A stretch of DNA of 64,000 nt from Mariniflexile fucanivorans (GTDB lineage Bacteria > Bacteroidota > Bacteroidia > Flavobacteriales > Flavobacteriaceae), in NCBI RefSeq assembly GCF_004341235.1, contig NZ_SLUP01000005.1, positions 1-64,000 of the forward strand, written 5' to 3'. This document shows positions 34,808-44,559 of the stretch, piece after piece; positions within the stretch are counted from its first letter, which is position 1, and each line of letters opens with the position of its first letter. The notes beneath the pieces are model-generated. The model did no database searches, was not told the DNA's origin, and worked only from the letters and a program-made list of their open reading frames with translations. The position numbers were made by a program, and so were the translations under genes.

Positions 34808-36262
34808 ATGCTAACAATCAATAAATTAAATAGAAAAAATACAGGTTTGGAAGAAAAACTTCCAATAAAGATAGTGCAATTTGGAGAAGGTAATTTCTTA
34901 AGAGCTTTCATTGGATATGCATTTCAAGAATTGAATAAAACAATTAATTTCAATGCAGGAATTGCTGTAGTTCAACCTATTGATAAAGGTTTGGTAAACA
35001 TGCTAAACGATCAAGATGGTCTATACACACTTTTTATGAAAGGTGTTAAAAAAGGTGAAGAAATCCAAGAAGTAGAACTGATTTCTAACATCGTTAAAGC
35101 AGTAGATCCTTATGCTAACTTTCAAGATTATTTAGGTTTAGCTAAAGAGTCATCGTTAGAATTTATTATTTCAAATACTACCGAAGCTGGAATTGCTTAT
35201 GTAGGTTCAGATGCACCAGAAATGGAACCTCCAAGTTCATTTCCAGCAAAACTAACAGTGCTTTTACACGAACGTTTCAAACATTTTAATGGTGATTCTA
35301 GTAAAGGTTTAACAATCATTCCTTGCGAACTTATCAATCATAATTCTGAAACATTAAAAGAGATTATTTTAAAATATATTTCAGATTGGAATTTAGGAGA
35401 TGCTTTTAAAAATTGGATTTTAGAAAGCAATTCATTCCACAGCACTTTAGTTGATAGAATTGTACCAGGTTATCCAAAAGATGAAATTGAAGCTTATAAC
35501 GCTCAATTAGATTATGCCGATAATTTAATTGTGGCTGCCGAAGTATTTTTACTTTGGGTTATTGAAGGTGGTGATGCTTTAAAAGCAAAATTACCATTTC
35601 ATAAAACAGATTTGGATGTTAAGATTGTGGATGACATGCAACCTTATAGAACTAGAAAGGTTAGAATTTTAAATGGTGCACATACGGCTATGGTCCCTTT
35701 TTCGTTGCTTTACGGAAACAAAACAGTTAAACAATCTGTTGATGGCGCATTTACTGGACCTTTTATAAACAAAGCTGTATTTGACGAAATTAGCGACACA
35801 CTTGAGATGGATAGAGATGAGCTAAATAGTTTCTCTGAAGAAATATTTGATCGTTTCAGAAACCCCTTCATCATTCACAATTTATCAAGTATTGCTTTAA
35901 ATTCAATTTCTAAATTTACTGTAAGAGTACTTCCAAGTTTGCTTGGATATATAAAAATCCATAATAAAGTGCCTACCAACTTAACTTTTGCGTTTGCTTG
36001 TTTAATACGTTTTTACAAAGGTACTTGGCAGGATAAAGCATTACCTGTTCAAGATAGTGAAGATATACTGGCCACTTTTTCCAAAATTTGGGAATCGAAC
36101 GATTATACTGAAGTAGCCAAAAATGCCTTAAGTATTGAAGACTATTGGGGTGAAGATTTAACAAAAGTTGAAAATTTAACAGAAGCTATTTCTTTAGCTC
36201 TAAATGAAATTGATACGAACGGTATTGAAGCAGGATTTGCTAATTACAGCAAAAAGTTTTAA
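34808..36262 (+). CDS. uxaB: Tagaturonate reductase (altronate oxidoreductase)
   Basis: 484 residues, polyol/mannitol-type long-chain dehydrogenase: 'KIVQFGEGNFLRAFIGYAFQ' NAD loop, 'EFIISNTTEAGI', 'IIPCELINHNSETLKEII', 'VDRIVPGYP', and the catalytic-Lys region 'RKVRILNGAHTAMVPFSLLYG'. Reduces tagaturonate to altronate with NADH. 32 bases after the transporter. Confidence 0.92.
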   Translation: MLTINKLNRKNTGLEEKLPIKIVQFGEGNFLRAFIGYAFQELNKTINFNAGIAVVQPIDKGLVNMLNDQDGLYTLFMKGVKKGEEIQEVELISNIVKAVDPYANFQDYLGLAKESSLEFIISNTTEAGIAYVGSDAPEMEPPSSFPAKLTVLLHERFKHFNGDSSKGLTIIPCELINHNSETLKEIILKYISDWNLGDAFKNWILESNSFHSTLVDRIVPGYPKDEIEAYNAQLDYADNLIVAAEVFLLWVIEGGDALKAKLPFHKTDLDVKIVDDMQPYRTRKVRILNGAHTAMVPFSLLYGNKTVKQSVDGAFTGPFINKAVFDEISDTLEMDRDELNSFSEEIFDRFRNPFIIHNLSSIALNSISKFTVRVLPSLLGYIKIHNKVPTNLTFAFACLIRFYKGTWQDKALPVQDSEDILATFSKIWESNDYTEVAKNALSIEDYWGEDLTKVENLTEAISLALNEIDTNGIEAGFANYSKKF

Positions 36263-36288
36263 AACAGAACTAATTATAAATTATTAGT

Positions 36289-37896
36289 ATGCAAAAGAAA
36301 ATCATGAAAGTAAATGCATCCGACAATGTTGCAGTTGCTTTAGTAAATTTAACAGCAGGAGACGTTATTTCTTTTGAAGGACAAGACATTAAAGTGCTGT
36401 CTGATACAAAATCGAAGCATAAAATAGCTTTGGAAAAATTTGAATCGGGTGCTAGAATCATTATGTACGGCGTTTTGATAGGTTCAGCAAATGGTGATAT
36501 TGAAAAAGGAGATGTTTTAACTACAGAAAACGTGAAACATCAAAGTGAAAAAGTATTTGGAAGAACCGAAACTTTCAACTGGACGGCGCCTGATGTTGAT
36601 AAATGGAAAGACAAAACTTTTTTAGGATACCATAGAGAAGACGGGCAAGTAGGAACAGAAAACGTATGGTTATTTTTTCCATTGGTATTTTGTGAAAATC
36701 GGAACATTGAAATTTTAAAAGATGTTTTTGAAAAAGAACTTTTAAAACAACAGGCTAATCCATATCAGAATCTGCTTCGTTCATTAGTTAGTGGCAAAGA
36801 AGAAACGGCAGAAGTATCAACATCAACGAATGTTTTTGAGAATATAGATGTAAAATTCATCACACACCCAGGTGGTTGTGGTGGTATTCGTCAAGATTCT
36901 GAAAGTTTAGCAAGACTATTAGCAGGATATGTAAACAATCCAAACGTAGCCGGTGCCACCGTGTTGAGTTTAGGATGCCAAAATCTTCAAATAAGTGTAT
37001 TCAAAGAAGCACTCGATACTATCAACCCTCACCTAAATAAACCTGTTCTAATATATGAACAACAAAAAATGGGAACGGTTCAAGACATGCTATCTGCTAT
37101 CGTAAAAGATTCTTTTGAAGCTATTAAAAAAGCGAATGTTGCAGAGCGTAAACCAGCACCTTTATCTAAACTAAAAGTAGGTTTAGAATGTGGTGGCTCC
37201 GATGGGTTTTCAGGAATATCTGCAAACCCTACTTTAGGAGCGGTATCTGATTTGTTGGCAGCACTTAATGGAACTGCCATTTTAGCTGAATTTCCAGAAT
37301 TATGTGGTGTAGAACAAGAATTAGTAAACCGTTGTGTTGACGATGAGGATGGTAAAAAGTTTTTACAGTTAATGAAAGCTTATGAGAAATCTGTTGTTGA
37401 TGCGGGTTCTGGTTTTGACATGAATCCATCACCTGGTAATATTAAAGATGGTTTAATAACAGATGCTATGAAATCTGCTGGTGCTGCTAAAAAAGGCGGT
37501 ACATCACCCGTGCAAGATGTTTTAGATTATGGTGAATATATTACAAAACCAGGTCTTAATTTATTGTGCACACCAGGAAATGATGTAGAAAGTACAACAG
37601 CATTAGTAGGATCTGGAGCCAATGTAGTTTTATTCACTACAGGCCTTGGAACTCCAACAGGTAATCCCATTGCTCCGATTATTAAAGTATCTTCAAATAC
37701 AGAACTTAAAGAGCGCATGCCGGATATTATTGATATTGAAACGGGTGCTGTAATACGTGGAGAAAAAACAATAGAAGAAATGGCTGATGAAATGCTTGAA
37801 TTTATTATTAAAGTAGCGAGTGGAGAAATTCAAACGAAAGCCAAGTTACTAAACCAAAATGATTTTATTCCTTGGCGACGAGGGGTCTCATTATAA
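36289..37896 (+). CDS. uxaA: Altronate dehydratase
   Basis: 535 residues, the full two-part protein: N-terminal SAF domain (~1-95) and C-terminal dehydratase ('FLGYHREDGQVGTENVWLFFP', 'ITHPGGCGGIRQDSESL', 'LSLGCQNLQ', 'LKVGLECGGSDGFSGISANPTLG', 'FTTGLGTPTGNPIAPIIKVSSNT'). Dehydrates altronate to KDG. Last gene of the operon; a strong bidirectional terminator follows. Confidence 0.95.
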   Translation: MQKKIMKVNASDNVAVALVNLTAGDVISFEGQDIKVLSDTKSKHKIALEKFESGARIIMYGVLIGSANGDIEKGDVLTTENVKHQSEKVFGRTETFNWTAPDVDKWKDKTFLGYHREDGQVGTENVWLFFPLVFCENRNIEILKDVFEKELLKQQANPYQNLLRSLVSGKEETAEVSTSTNVFENIDVKFITHPGGCGGIRQDSESLARLLAGYVNNPNVAGATVLSLGCQNLQISVFKEALDTINPHLNKPVLIYEQQKMGTVQDMLSAIVKDSFEAIKKANVAERKPAPLSKLKVGLECGGSDGFSGISANPTLGAVSDLLAALNGTAILAEFPELCGVEQELVNRCVDDEDGKKFLQLMKAYEKSVVDAGSGFDMNPSPGNIKDGLITDAMKSAGAAKKGGTSPVQDVLDYGEYITKPGLNLLCTPGNDVESTTALVGSGANVVLFTTGLGTPTGNPIAPIIKVSSNTELKERMPDIIDIETGAVIRGEKTIEEMADEMLEFIIKVASGEIQTKAKLLNQNDFIPWRRGVSL

Positions 37897-37920
37897 TTAG
37901 ATTGATTAATAGCAATTAGT

Positions 37921-37953
37921 AAAAAAAACCAAGAATTACATCTTGGTTTTTTT
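37921..37953. terminator. Bidirectional terminator
   Basis: AAAAACCAAGA - ATTACA - TCTTGGTTTTTTT between the convergent uxaA and LacI genes; runs of A and T on both sides serve both strands. Confidence 0.85.
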
Positions 37954-37981
37954 ATGTTTATATCTAAAATATTCTATCAGA

Positions 37982-39019
37982 TTAATTTGATAATACCTCA
38001 GACTTCAACGATGATTTTCTAACAATTAATTCAGGAGTCAAAACAACTTGCTTCTGTGTCTTTATTTTTTTACCGTTGCCTACTTCTTCTAAAAAAACTT
38101 GAGCAGTTATTCTTCCCATTTCTACTGGTGACTGATCTACCGATGTTATTGAGAGTTCCATAAAACGTGTAAATGGTTCATTACTAAATCCAATAACACT
38201 TATATCATTTGGTATTTTAAGACCTTGTTCTTTAATTTCTTCTATAGCTCCCAGCGCAGTAAAATCACTAGATGAAAAAATAGCGTCTGGAGGGTTATCC
38301 ATAGCCAAAAGAATTTTAGTAGTTTTTCTACCTTCTAATACTTTACTCATTGTTTCTATTACCAAGCTTTCATCAAACTCCAGACCATTATCAATAATAG
38401 CTTGTCTGTAGCCTAAATACCTGTTTTTAAAAATTAATATTTCGCGGTTGTTTGATAAATGTGCAATACGTTTACATCCTTGATTTATTAAATGCTGGGT
38501 AGCATCATAGCCCCCTTTAAAGTCATCAATAGTTACTGAACTTACACCCGGAATGTCTTTTTTTCTATCAAAAAAGATTAAGGGAACTCGTTTGTTTAAC
38601 AGTTTATGAAAATGCTCTGTTGTTTCTAATTTTGCGTTTGATATAGACATTAATATCCCATCAACCTGTGCGTTTAATAACGAATTTATATTTGCGATTT
38701 CTAAATCTTCTTGGTCATGCGTTTGACAAATAATAACATGGTAGCCTTTTGGATATAATTCTTCTTCAATACCACGAATTACCGATGCAAAAAAGTTACT
38801 ATCTATACGAGGTACAATAACACCCACATTATAACTTTTACCACTTTTAAGTGCTAGAGCAAGTGTATTTTGCTCGTAATTCATCTCTTTAGCGGTATCG
38901 TTAACTAGCTTGCGTGTAGCTTCGCTAATTTTAGGATTATTATTTAAAGCTCTTGAAACTGTAGCGGCAGTAATTTCTAGCTTTTTAGCAATATCGTAAA
39001 TAGTTGTTTTTTTTTCCAT
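37982..39019 (-). CDS. LacI-family regulator, candidate regulator of the pectin locus
   Basis: 345 residues from the ATG at 39019, which begins 'MEKKTTIYDIAKKLEITAATVSRALNNNPKISEATRKLV', a complete LacI HTH; the six residues of the longer frame are not family sequence. 'NVGVIVPRIDSNFFASVIRGIEEEL' and 'DISVIGFSNEPFTRFMELSITSVDQSPVEMGRITAQVF' show the sensor core. The GTAATCGATTAC palindromes in this locus have LacI-type symmetry and this is the only LacI gene within the locus, so it is the best candidate binder (inference). Confidence 0.85.
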   Translation of the reverse strand: MEKKTTIYDIAKKLEITAATVSRALNNNPKISEATRKLVNDTAKEMNYEQNTLALALKSGKSYNVGVIVPRIDSNFFASVIRGIEEELYPKGYHVIICQTHDQEDLEIANINSLLNAQVDGILMSISNAKLETTEHFHKLLNKRVPLIFFDRKKDIPGVSSVTIDDFKGGYDATQHLINQGCKRIAHLSNNREILIFKNRYLGYRQAIIDNGLEFDESLVIETMSKVLEGRKTTKILLAMDNPPDAIFSSSDFTALGAIEEIKEQGLKIPNDISVIGFSNEPFTRFMELSITSVDQSPVEMGRITAQVFLEEVGNGKKIKTQKQVVLTPELIVRKSSLKSEVLSN

Positions 39020-39094
39020 AATGATTACAAACACCAAAAGTATTATAATTTGCTAAAATTAAGCGTTTATGTGTTAAATAATTAATTAATTGAA

Positions 39095-40603
39095 TTATTG
39101 AATGGAAATTATTTTACTGTTTCTTTGGTTATTTATTCCTTTTACAACTAATAAGTAATGTCCTGATGATAATTTATTCCTATCTAAAATTATTGAATTC
39201 TTTCCTGTTGGATACATTTTTTCAGGTATGGCACCCACTTCTAACCCAACCAAATTATAAATAGATATTTGTATTTTAGAAGCTTGCTTTAAATTGAAAA
39301 CAATAGTAGTTTCTGAAGAAAACGGATTTGGAAAATTATTAAAGCTTTCAACTACTTTTATATCTTGCAAACCTAACGTACCGCTTTCAAAAGGTCCTAA
39401 ATCTGGTGCTGGACCATTAAATGGCAAACCAACATTAATACCTTTATCAATTAAATCACTACCAGAAACAAGTTTCATAAAATCGACATCGGGCAAACTA
39501 CCATCTGCTTTTCTTGGAGCAATTAATAAATTAATATCCAAGCTAACATAATCTGCTGCATTGGCAACTAATCCGTTTTGCCAGCTATTATTAGTTATAT
39601 CAGTAGTGGTTGCAGAAAACCCGTCAGAACTGACACTACTTACTGAAACGGTATTTTTAATTTTAAGAAAATCAGCAATGTTAGAAGTGCTAAAACTTAT
39701 ATTTTTCCCATTGCTATAAGCGCCACAGTTGTATAATTCCACATTACCCCTATTGCTATTATGATCAAAACCATCAAAAACATTTCCTACGGCCATACAA
39801 TTTTTATAAATGGCATTATGTTTTAATAATTTATCATCACTTCCACCTGTTTTAAAACCGTTACCATCACCATTACCAACCAATCCGCTTTTTAAATAAC
39901 CATTTTTTATAGCCCAACAGTTTTCATAAGTTGTTGTAATGTTATCAGCACCTCTTAAGTAACCATCCCATCCGTCATCAAGATTTTGCCATGCTCTACA
40001 ACCTACAAATTTATTTCCTGTACCCGCATCTAGTTTACAGGCAAAACCATCGGCATTTTCTTCCGAGGAATCAGCATTATAATAAGAATCACAATTTAGA
40101 ATGGTATTGTTACTTGCTCCACTGCCAATTTGCAAACCAGAATCTTTACATTCACTAAAAGAACAAAACTCGACTAAATTATTGTTTCCACTAATAAACA
40201 TGCCATTATCTCCAGCTCCAAATACATCAATTCCTTTAATGTGCCAATAACTCCCAGATACTGAAATAGCTCTATTTCCTGAGTTTTCAGCCATTGAAGA
40301 AAAATCAAATTTAATTCTTGTTGTGTTAGAAGGATTTGGTGATAATGAAATTAAATTACCATTGGTTCCATTTTTAGTAATACTTATTTTAGTACTAAAA
40401 GTATAAGTACCGCCATTGCTATCACTAATATAAATATTGCTTCCAGCAGTTGCTCCAGAAAGTGCCGTTAGTAATTCTTGTGGCGTAGTCACAAAAAAAT
40501 CAGCAACTGCAATAGTGTTCATTTCTTTGTTTTCATTTTTAATTGTTGCAAATGAAACAAAACTATTTAAGAACATAAAAGTTATTATAATTTTCGTGGT
40601 CAT
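39095..40603 (-). CDS. PL9-type pectate lyase with T9SS sorting domain
   Basis: 502 residues from the ATG at 40603, which gives a clean signal peptide; an ATG ten codons upstream is possible. Right-handed beta-helix with 'NADGFACKLDAGTGNKFVGCRAWQNLDDGWDGY', the Ca-binding Asp cluster of PL9, and 'GNGFKTGG' with the likely catalytic Lys (about 251). The C-terminal ~80 residues ('FNNFPNPFSSETTIVF ... LVGLEV ... SGHYLLVVKG') are a T9SS type A domain. Cuts polygalacturonate or rhamnogalacturonan by beta-elimination at the cell surface. Confidence 0.82.
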   Translation of the reverse strand: MTTKIIITFMFLNSFVSFATIKNENKEMNTIAVADFFVTTPQELLTALSGATAGSNIYISDSNGGTYTFSTKISITKNGTNGNLISLSPNPSNTTRIKFDFSSMAENSGNRAISVSGSYWHIKGIDVFGAGDNGMFISGNNNLVEFCSFSECKDSGLQIGSGASNNTILNCDSYYNADSSEENADGFACKLDAGTGNKFVGCRAWQNLDDGWDGYLRGADNITTTYENCWAIKNGYLKSGLVGNGDGNGFKTGGSDDKLLKHNAIYKNCMAVGNVFDGFDHNSNRGNVELYNCGAYSNGKNISFSTSNIADFLKIKNTVSVSSVSSDGFSATTTDITNNSWQNGLVANAADYVSLDINLLIAPRKADGSLPDVDFMKLVSGSDLIDKGINVGLPFNGPAPDLGPFESGTLGLQDIKVVESFNNFPNPFSSETTIVFNLKQASKIQISIYNLVGLEVGAIPEKMYPTGKNSIILDRNKLSSGHYLLVVKGINNQRNSKIISIQ

Positions 40604-40682
40604 ATTAAGTGTTTTTAGAATTGAATAAATCATGTTTTTAATTGATTTATTTTAATTTATTTTTAGGATGTTTTCAGTTTAA

Positions 40683-41645
40683 TTAAAAATTTGTGTCATA
40701 TTTAAATACCTTATTTAGGAAAGCGATTGTATAATTTAAAGTGGTTTCAAACCAAGGATGCATTAACCAAAAAGAATGTGGACTCTCTGTAATAGTGTAC
40801 ATTTCATTATAAATGTGATACTTATTCAACATGGTTATCATATCATCACGCCCTGCATGAAAACGGGGTTGCGTACTATTTATAAATAATGTTGGAGGCG
40901 TATTTTTATCTACATATTCTAAAGGCGAAGCTTCTTTCCAGTTTTTATAATTTTCTTCTTTAGAACCATTAAGCCAAATTCTTGCCATTTTTCCTTCTGA
41001 AGAGGCTTCCGGATGAACAAAAGATGTAATACCATCAATGTTTATTATAGCCTGAACTTCATCTGAAATTTTAGCATCAGGTTCATAAAGTGATGAATTA
41101 GGTGTAACCCCAACAAGCGTTGCTAATTGAGCTCCAGCTGATGCTCCCAAAACAGCTATCTTATCTGTATTAACATGATATTTTTTTGCATTTTTTCGCA
41201 TGTAAACAATGGCATCTTTTAAATCGATAACCCCTGCTGGATATGGAGCTTCTAAACCTAATCGATACGAAACCGAAATACCAACATAGCCTTTTAAAGC
41301 TAAATATTGAGCCATTATCCGTTGGTTTTCTTTACTCCCAGTAAGCCATCCGCCTCCATGAATTAGTAAAACTGCAGGATAGATTATATTACTATCAATA
41401 TTAGGAATATAAACATCTAATTTTAATTTGGATGTATTCGTTTTTTTATAGACTATGTTCTCTTTATATTTTATTTCCTTTGATTTTAAAGGTTCAATGG
41501 GTGTGATAAAAGGGTAATCTTTTTTTAGTTTTTGATAGGTTAATTCAATAGTATAAGGTGGAAATGATGGTTTTTCTTGGGCAATAGCGTTCGTAACAAT
41601 ACAGATTGTTAAAATCAAACTTGCTATGTATTTAAACCCTTTCAT
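40683..41645 (-). CDS. Secreted alpha/beta-hydrolase esterase
   Basis: 320 residues with a Sec signal peptide ('...IVTNAIAQ|E'). Oxyanion motif 'VLLIHGGGWLTGS', nucleophile elbow 'VLGASAGAQLA' (Ser), and C-terminal 'ESPHSFWLMHPW' with the likely His. Resembles BD-FAE/acetyl-esterase-type enzymes; in this PUL it probably removes acetyl or methyl esters from pectin fragments. Not assignable to a CE family with certainty. Confidence 0.75.
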   Translation of the reverse strand: MKGFKYIASLILTICIVTNAIAQEKPSFPPYTIELTYQKLKKDYPFITPIEPLKSKEIKYKENIVYKKTNTSKLKLDVYIPNIDSNIIYPAVLLIHGGGWLTGSKENQRIMAQYLALKGYVGISVSYRLGLEAPYPAGVIDLKDAIVYMRKNAKKYHVNTDKIAVLGASAGAQLATLVGVTPNSSLYEPDAKISDEVQAIINIDGITSFVHPEASSEGKMARIWLNGSKEENYKNWKEASPLEYVDKNTPPTLFINSTQPRFHAGRDDMITMLNKYHIYNEMYTITESPHSFWLMHPWFETTLNYTIAFLNKVFKYDTNF

Positions 41646-41667
41646 TTATAAAATATAATTTATACTT

Positions 41668-43296
41668 TTATTTAGTGATTTTAAAATAATCAATATCTGC
41701 ATAACCACCCCGTTTAGCTTCCTGTGTACTTATGCTGAATAAACCAATTTTAGCACCTATCCACTTGCCTTCTTTAGCTTTAAATGCTTTTCCTATTTTT
41801 TTGAATACCCTTCCGTTTTCAGAATATAAAAACTGGCACATAGCATTTGGTGCAGATACTTCCACTTTAAAGTATGCCGAATTTGAATTTAACTTTATTT
41901 CCTCATTAATGCTTTCATCAACACCATCTATAGCATTAATAGCTTCATTTTGCTTTATAAAATAGCCGTTTTCATTATGGGTAATACTTAAGGTTGCATA
42001 ATCCATTCCCATAATAATGAGTCCAGCAGTTTTACCGCTTTCTGCTTCTTCTGGATACAAAGCAATCTTAGTTGTTGCTGTAAAGTTTGTGGCAGGGAAT
42101 TTCTGAAGAAGTAAGTTTGGAACCATCCATAAGTTTGGTGTAGCTTCTGGAATTTTAATAGAAAATAGTCTTAAATAATTATTACCTGGTAATTTTGCAT
42201 GCCAAATAACTTCTGAATTTGCATTCCATTGCCATTGTAATCCTATATTGAAACCATCAAAATTATCGGTTTCAGAAGGTGTTACAATTGGATATGTTTT
42301 GCCAATATTTGGTTTTTTATGTGTTTGAACAGGTTCTCCAATATCATTTTTATCAAAATCTTCTCCCATAATTGGCCAATCATTTTTCCAAGACATAGGC
42401 TGTAAATGTACAATTCTGCCATAAGCCTGAACATCTTGAAAATGATAAAACCAAGATTCTCCGTTAGAAGTATCAACCCATGCACCTTGATGTGGCCCAT
42501 TAATTTTAGTGCTCCCTTGTTCTAAAACCACTTTTCTTTCATATGGACCATAAATATTCTTAGACCTTAAAACAACTTGCCAACCCGTAGAAACCCCACC
42601 AGCAGGTGCGAAAATATAGTAATAGCCGTTTCGTTTATAAAATTTTGAACCTTCAATAGTATCATCTTTTTCATGACCATCATAAACATGAGTGCCAGCA
42701 TCTATTACTTTAGTACCTTCAGCATTCATTCTGTTTACAGTTAATAAACTTTTAACCCCCGCTCTACTTCCTGCATAAGCATGTACTAAATAAGCTTCTC
42801 CATTATCATCCCAAAGCGGACAAGGATCTATAAGTCCTTTTCCTTGCATTACTAAAATAGGTTCATCCCATTTACCATAAGGATCTTTGGTTTTTACCAT
42901 ATAAATACCAAAATCTGGATCACCCCAATAAATATAAATTTCACCTTTATGGAAACGAATTGCAGGTGCCCAAACCCCATTACCATGCTGTGGTATTTTA
43001 AAATTATCTAAAGGTACTTGTTGTGGTAGCGCATGGTTTATTAGTTTCCAATTAACCATATCATTAGAATGAAGAATTGGTAATCCTGGAGTTGCATTAA
43101 AACTAGAGGCAGTCATGTAAAAATCATCGGCAACCCTTACTACATCAGGATCGGAATAATCAGCATAAATAATTGGATTTTTATAAAACCCATTACCATT
43201 ATCTGCTATCCAAACTTCGGACACATAAGGTTTGTTTGATTGAGCCCATAGAAGCGTATTAGTGAAAATCAGGATTAAAAATAAAACTCGCTTCAT
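41668..43296 (-). CDS. Glycoside hydrolase family 43 protein
   Basis: 542 residues with a signal peptide. Five-bladed propeller motifs with catalytic acids: 'YADYSDPDVVRVADDFYMTASS' (base Asp), 'GLIDPCPLWDDNGEAYLVHA' (Asp), 'DTIEGSKFYKRNGYYYIFAP' (acid Glu). The C-terminal ~200 residues form a second beta-sandwich as in beta-xylosidase/arabinofuranosidase GH43 enzymes. Likely trims arabinose, xylose or galactose from pectin side chains. Confidence 0.87.
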   Translation of the reverse strand: MKRVLFLILIFTNTLLWAQSNKPYVSEVWIADNGNGFYKNPIIYADYSDPDVVRVADDFYMTASSFNATPGLPILHSNDMVNWKLINHALPQQVPLDNFKIPQHGNGVWAPAIRFHKGEIYIYWGDPDFGIYMVKTKDPYGKWDEPILVMQGKGLIDPCPLWDDNGEAYLVHAYAGSRAGVKSLLTVNRMNAEGTKVIDAGTHVYDGHEKDDTIEGSKFYKRNGYYYIFAPAGGVSTGWQVVLRSKNIYGPYERKVVLEQGSTKINGPHQGAWVDTSNGESWFYHFQDVQAYGRIVHLQPMSWKNDWPIMGEDFDKNDIGEPVQTHKKPNIGKTYPIVTPSETDNFDGFNIGLQWQWNANSEVIWHAKLPGNNYLRLFSIKIPEATPNLWMVPNLLLQKFPATNFTATTKIALYPEEAESGKTAGLIIMGMDYATLSITHNENGYFIKQNEAINAIDGVDESINEEIKLNSNSAYFKVEVSAPNAMCQFLYSENGRVFKKIGKAFKAKEGKWIGAKIGLFSISTQEAKRGGYADIDYFKITK

Positions 43297-43307
43297 AACC
43301 TATTTAG

Positions 43308-44552
43308 TTACTTATTTAATTCTAAACTTGCCATAATGAAAGGTCCCGTTCCTTTTGGGTCGTTAGATCGGATAGGTTCATTTGTATAATATTCATAAGA
43401 ACCATCTCTATATGGATTTCCACCCAAACCGGCAACGGCACAACATTTATTAAGGTTTACTATACCGTTTTCTTCAACTGATATTAAATTATCTATAAGA
43501 CCAGTATATGCTTTATTTGCAACTTCTAAAAATTTTTCTGGCAAATAGCCTTTACGAACACCTTTAGCAAATGTATAGGTAAACATAGAAGTTCCTGTAG
43601 CTTCTAAATAGTTTCCTTCTCTGTTACCTTGGTCTAAAACTTGCCACCATAAACCAGACTCGTCTTGTACATTAGTTATGGCTTCAGCATATTGATTCAA
43701 ATATTTTATGATTTTTTCACGACCTGGGTGATTTTCAGGTAAAAAATCCAGCACATCTACCATAGCCATTCCGTACCACCCCATACCTCGTGACCAGAAA
43801 TGTTGAGAATTTCCAGTTTCTTTATTTGCCCATTTTTGCTCTTTACTTTCATCCCAACCGTGGTAAAGTAAACCTGTTTTCTCGTCTTTGCTGTGTTTCT
43901 GTATTAAATCGAATTGCAAAACAACATCGTTATAAATTTTTTCCGTTTTAACAGGGTCATTTACATAATCTCTTGCATAATGTGTATGAAAAGGTTCTGC
44001 CATGTACAAACCGTCTAACCACATTTGATTAGGGTAGATTTTTTTATGCCAATAACCGCCATCCGATGTTTTTGGCTGAGATTCCAACTGAGCATTTAAA
44101 GTTTCCATAGCCTTTAAAAAACGATCTTCTTTTGTTTTTGGATATAAAAACAATAACACGTCGCCAGACTTAATCATGTCTAGGTTTTGATTTGATAGTT
44201 TATAAGTATCAATAGTTCCTGTACTATCAATGAGTGTATTAGCATAATCATAAATATAATCGTAATATTTTTGATTATTTGTTTGCTCGTAAACCCTTGC
44301 ACATGCACTTAACACTAAACCTGGTGTATAGGTCCAACGAGGTTTATCTGAAAAATCAAGTTTTGTTGCCTCTGGAAAACGTTCAATTTCAGAAAGCATC
44401 ATACGTTCAGACCATTTTAAGTTTTCTGGAACAATATTTTCTATAGTTTTAGTATCAACTACTTTTTCATTTTCTTTAGCATTTTTGCAAGCTGTAGTTA
44501 ATAAAACTAAAGCTATAGCAAATGGTACTATTTGTTTTATAGAATTTTTCAT
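43308..44552 (-). CDS. GH105/GH88-type unsaturated uronyl hydrolase lipoprotein
   Basis: 414 residues; lipobox 'LLTTACKN' makes it a lipoprotein. (alpha/alpha)6-barrel signatures: 'WLDGLYMAEPFHTHYA' with the catalytic Asp, 'SRGMGWYGMAMVDVLDFLPENHPG', 'EATGTSMFTYTFAKGVRKGYL'. Releases the unsaturated uronic acid from the ends of lyase products; these enter the KduI/KduD route encoded at 20.9-22.6 kb. Confidence 0.88.
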   Translation of the reverse strand: MKNSIKQIVPFAIALVLLTTACKNAKENEKVVDTKTIENIVPENLKWSERMMLSEIERFPEATKLDFSDKPRWTYTPGLVLSACARVYEQTNNQKYYDYIYDYANTLIDSTGTIDTYKLSNQNLDMIKSGDVLLFLYPKTKEDRFLKAMETLNAQLESQPKTSDGGYWHKKIYPNQMWLDGLYMAEPFHTHYARDYVNDPVKTEKIYNDVVLQFDLIQKHSKDEKTGLLYHGWDESKEQKWANKETGNSQHFWSRGMGWYGMAMVDVLDFLPENHPGREKIIKYLNQYAEAITNVQDESGLWWQVLDQGNREGNYLEATGTSMFTYTFAKGVRKGYLPEKFLEVANKAYTGLIDNLISVEENGIVNLNKCCAVAGLGGNPYRDGSYEYYTNEPIRSNDPKGTGPFIMASLELNK

Positions 44553-44559
44553 TAAAATA

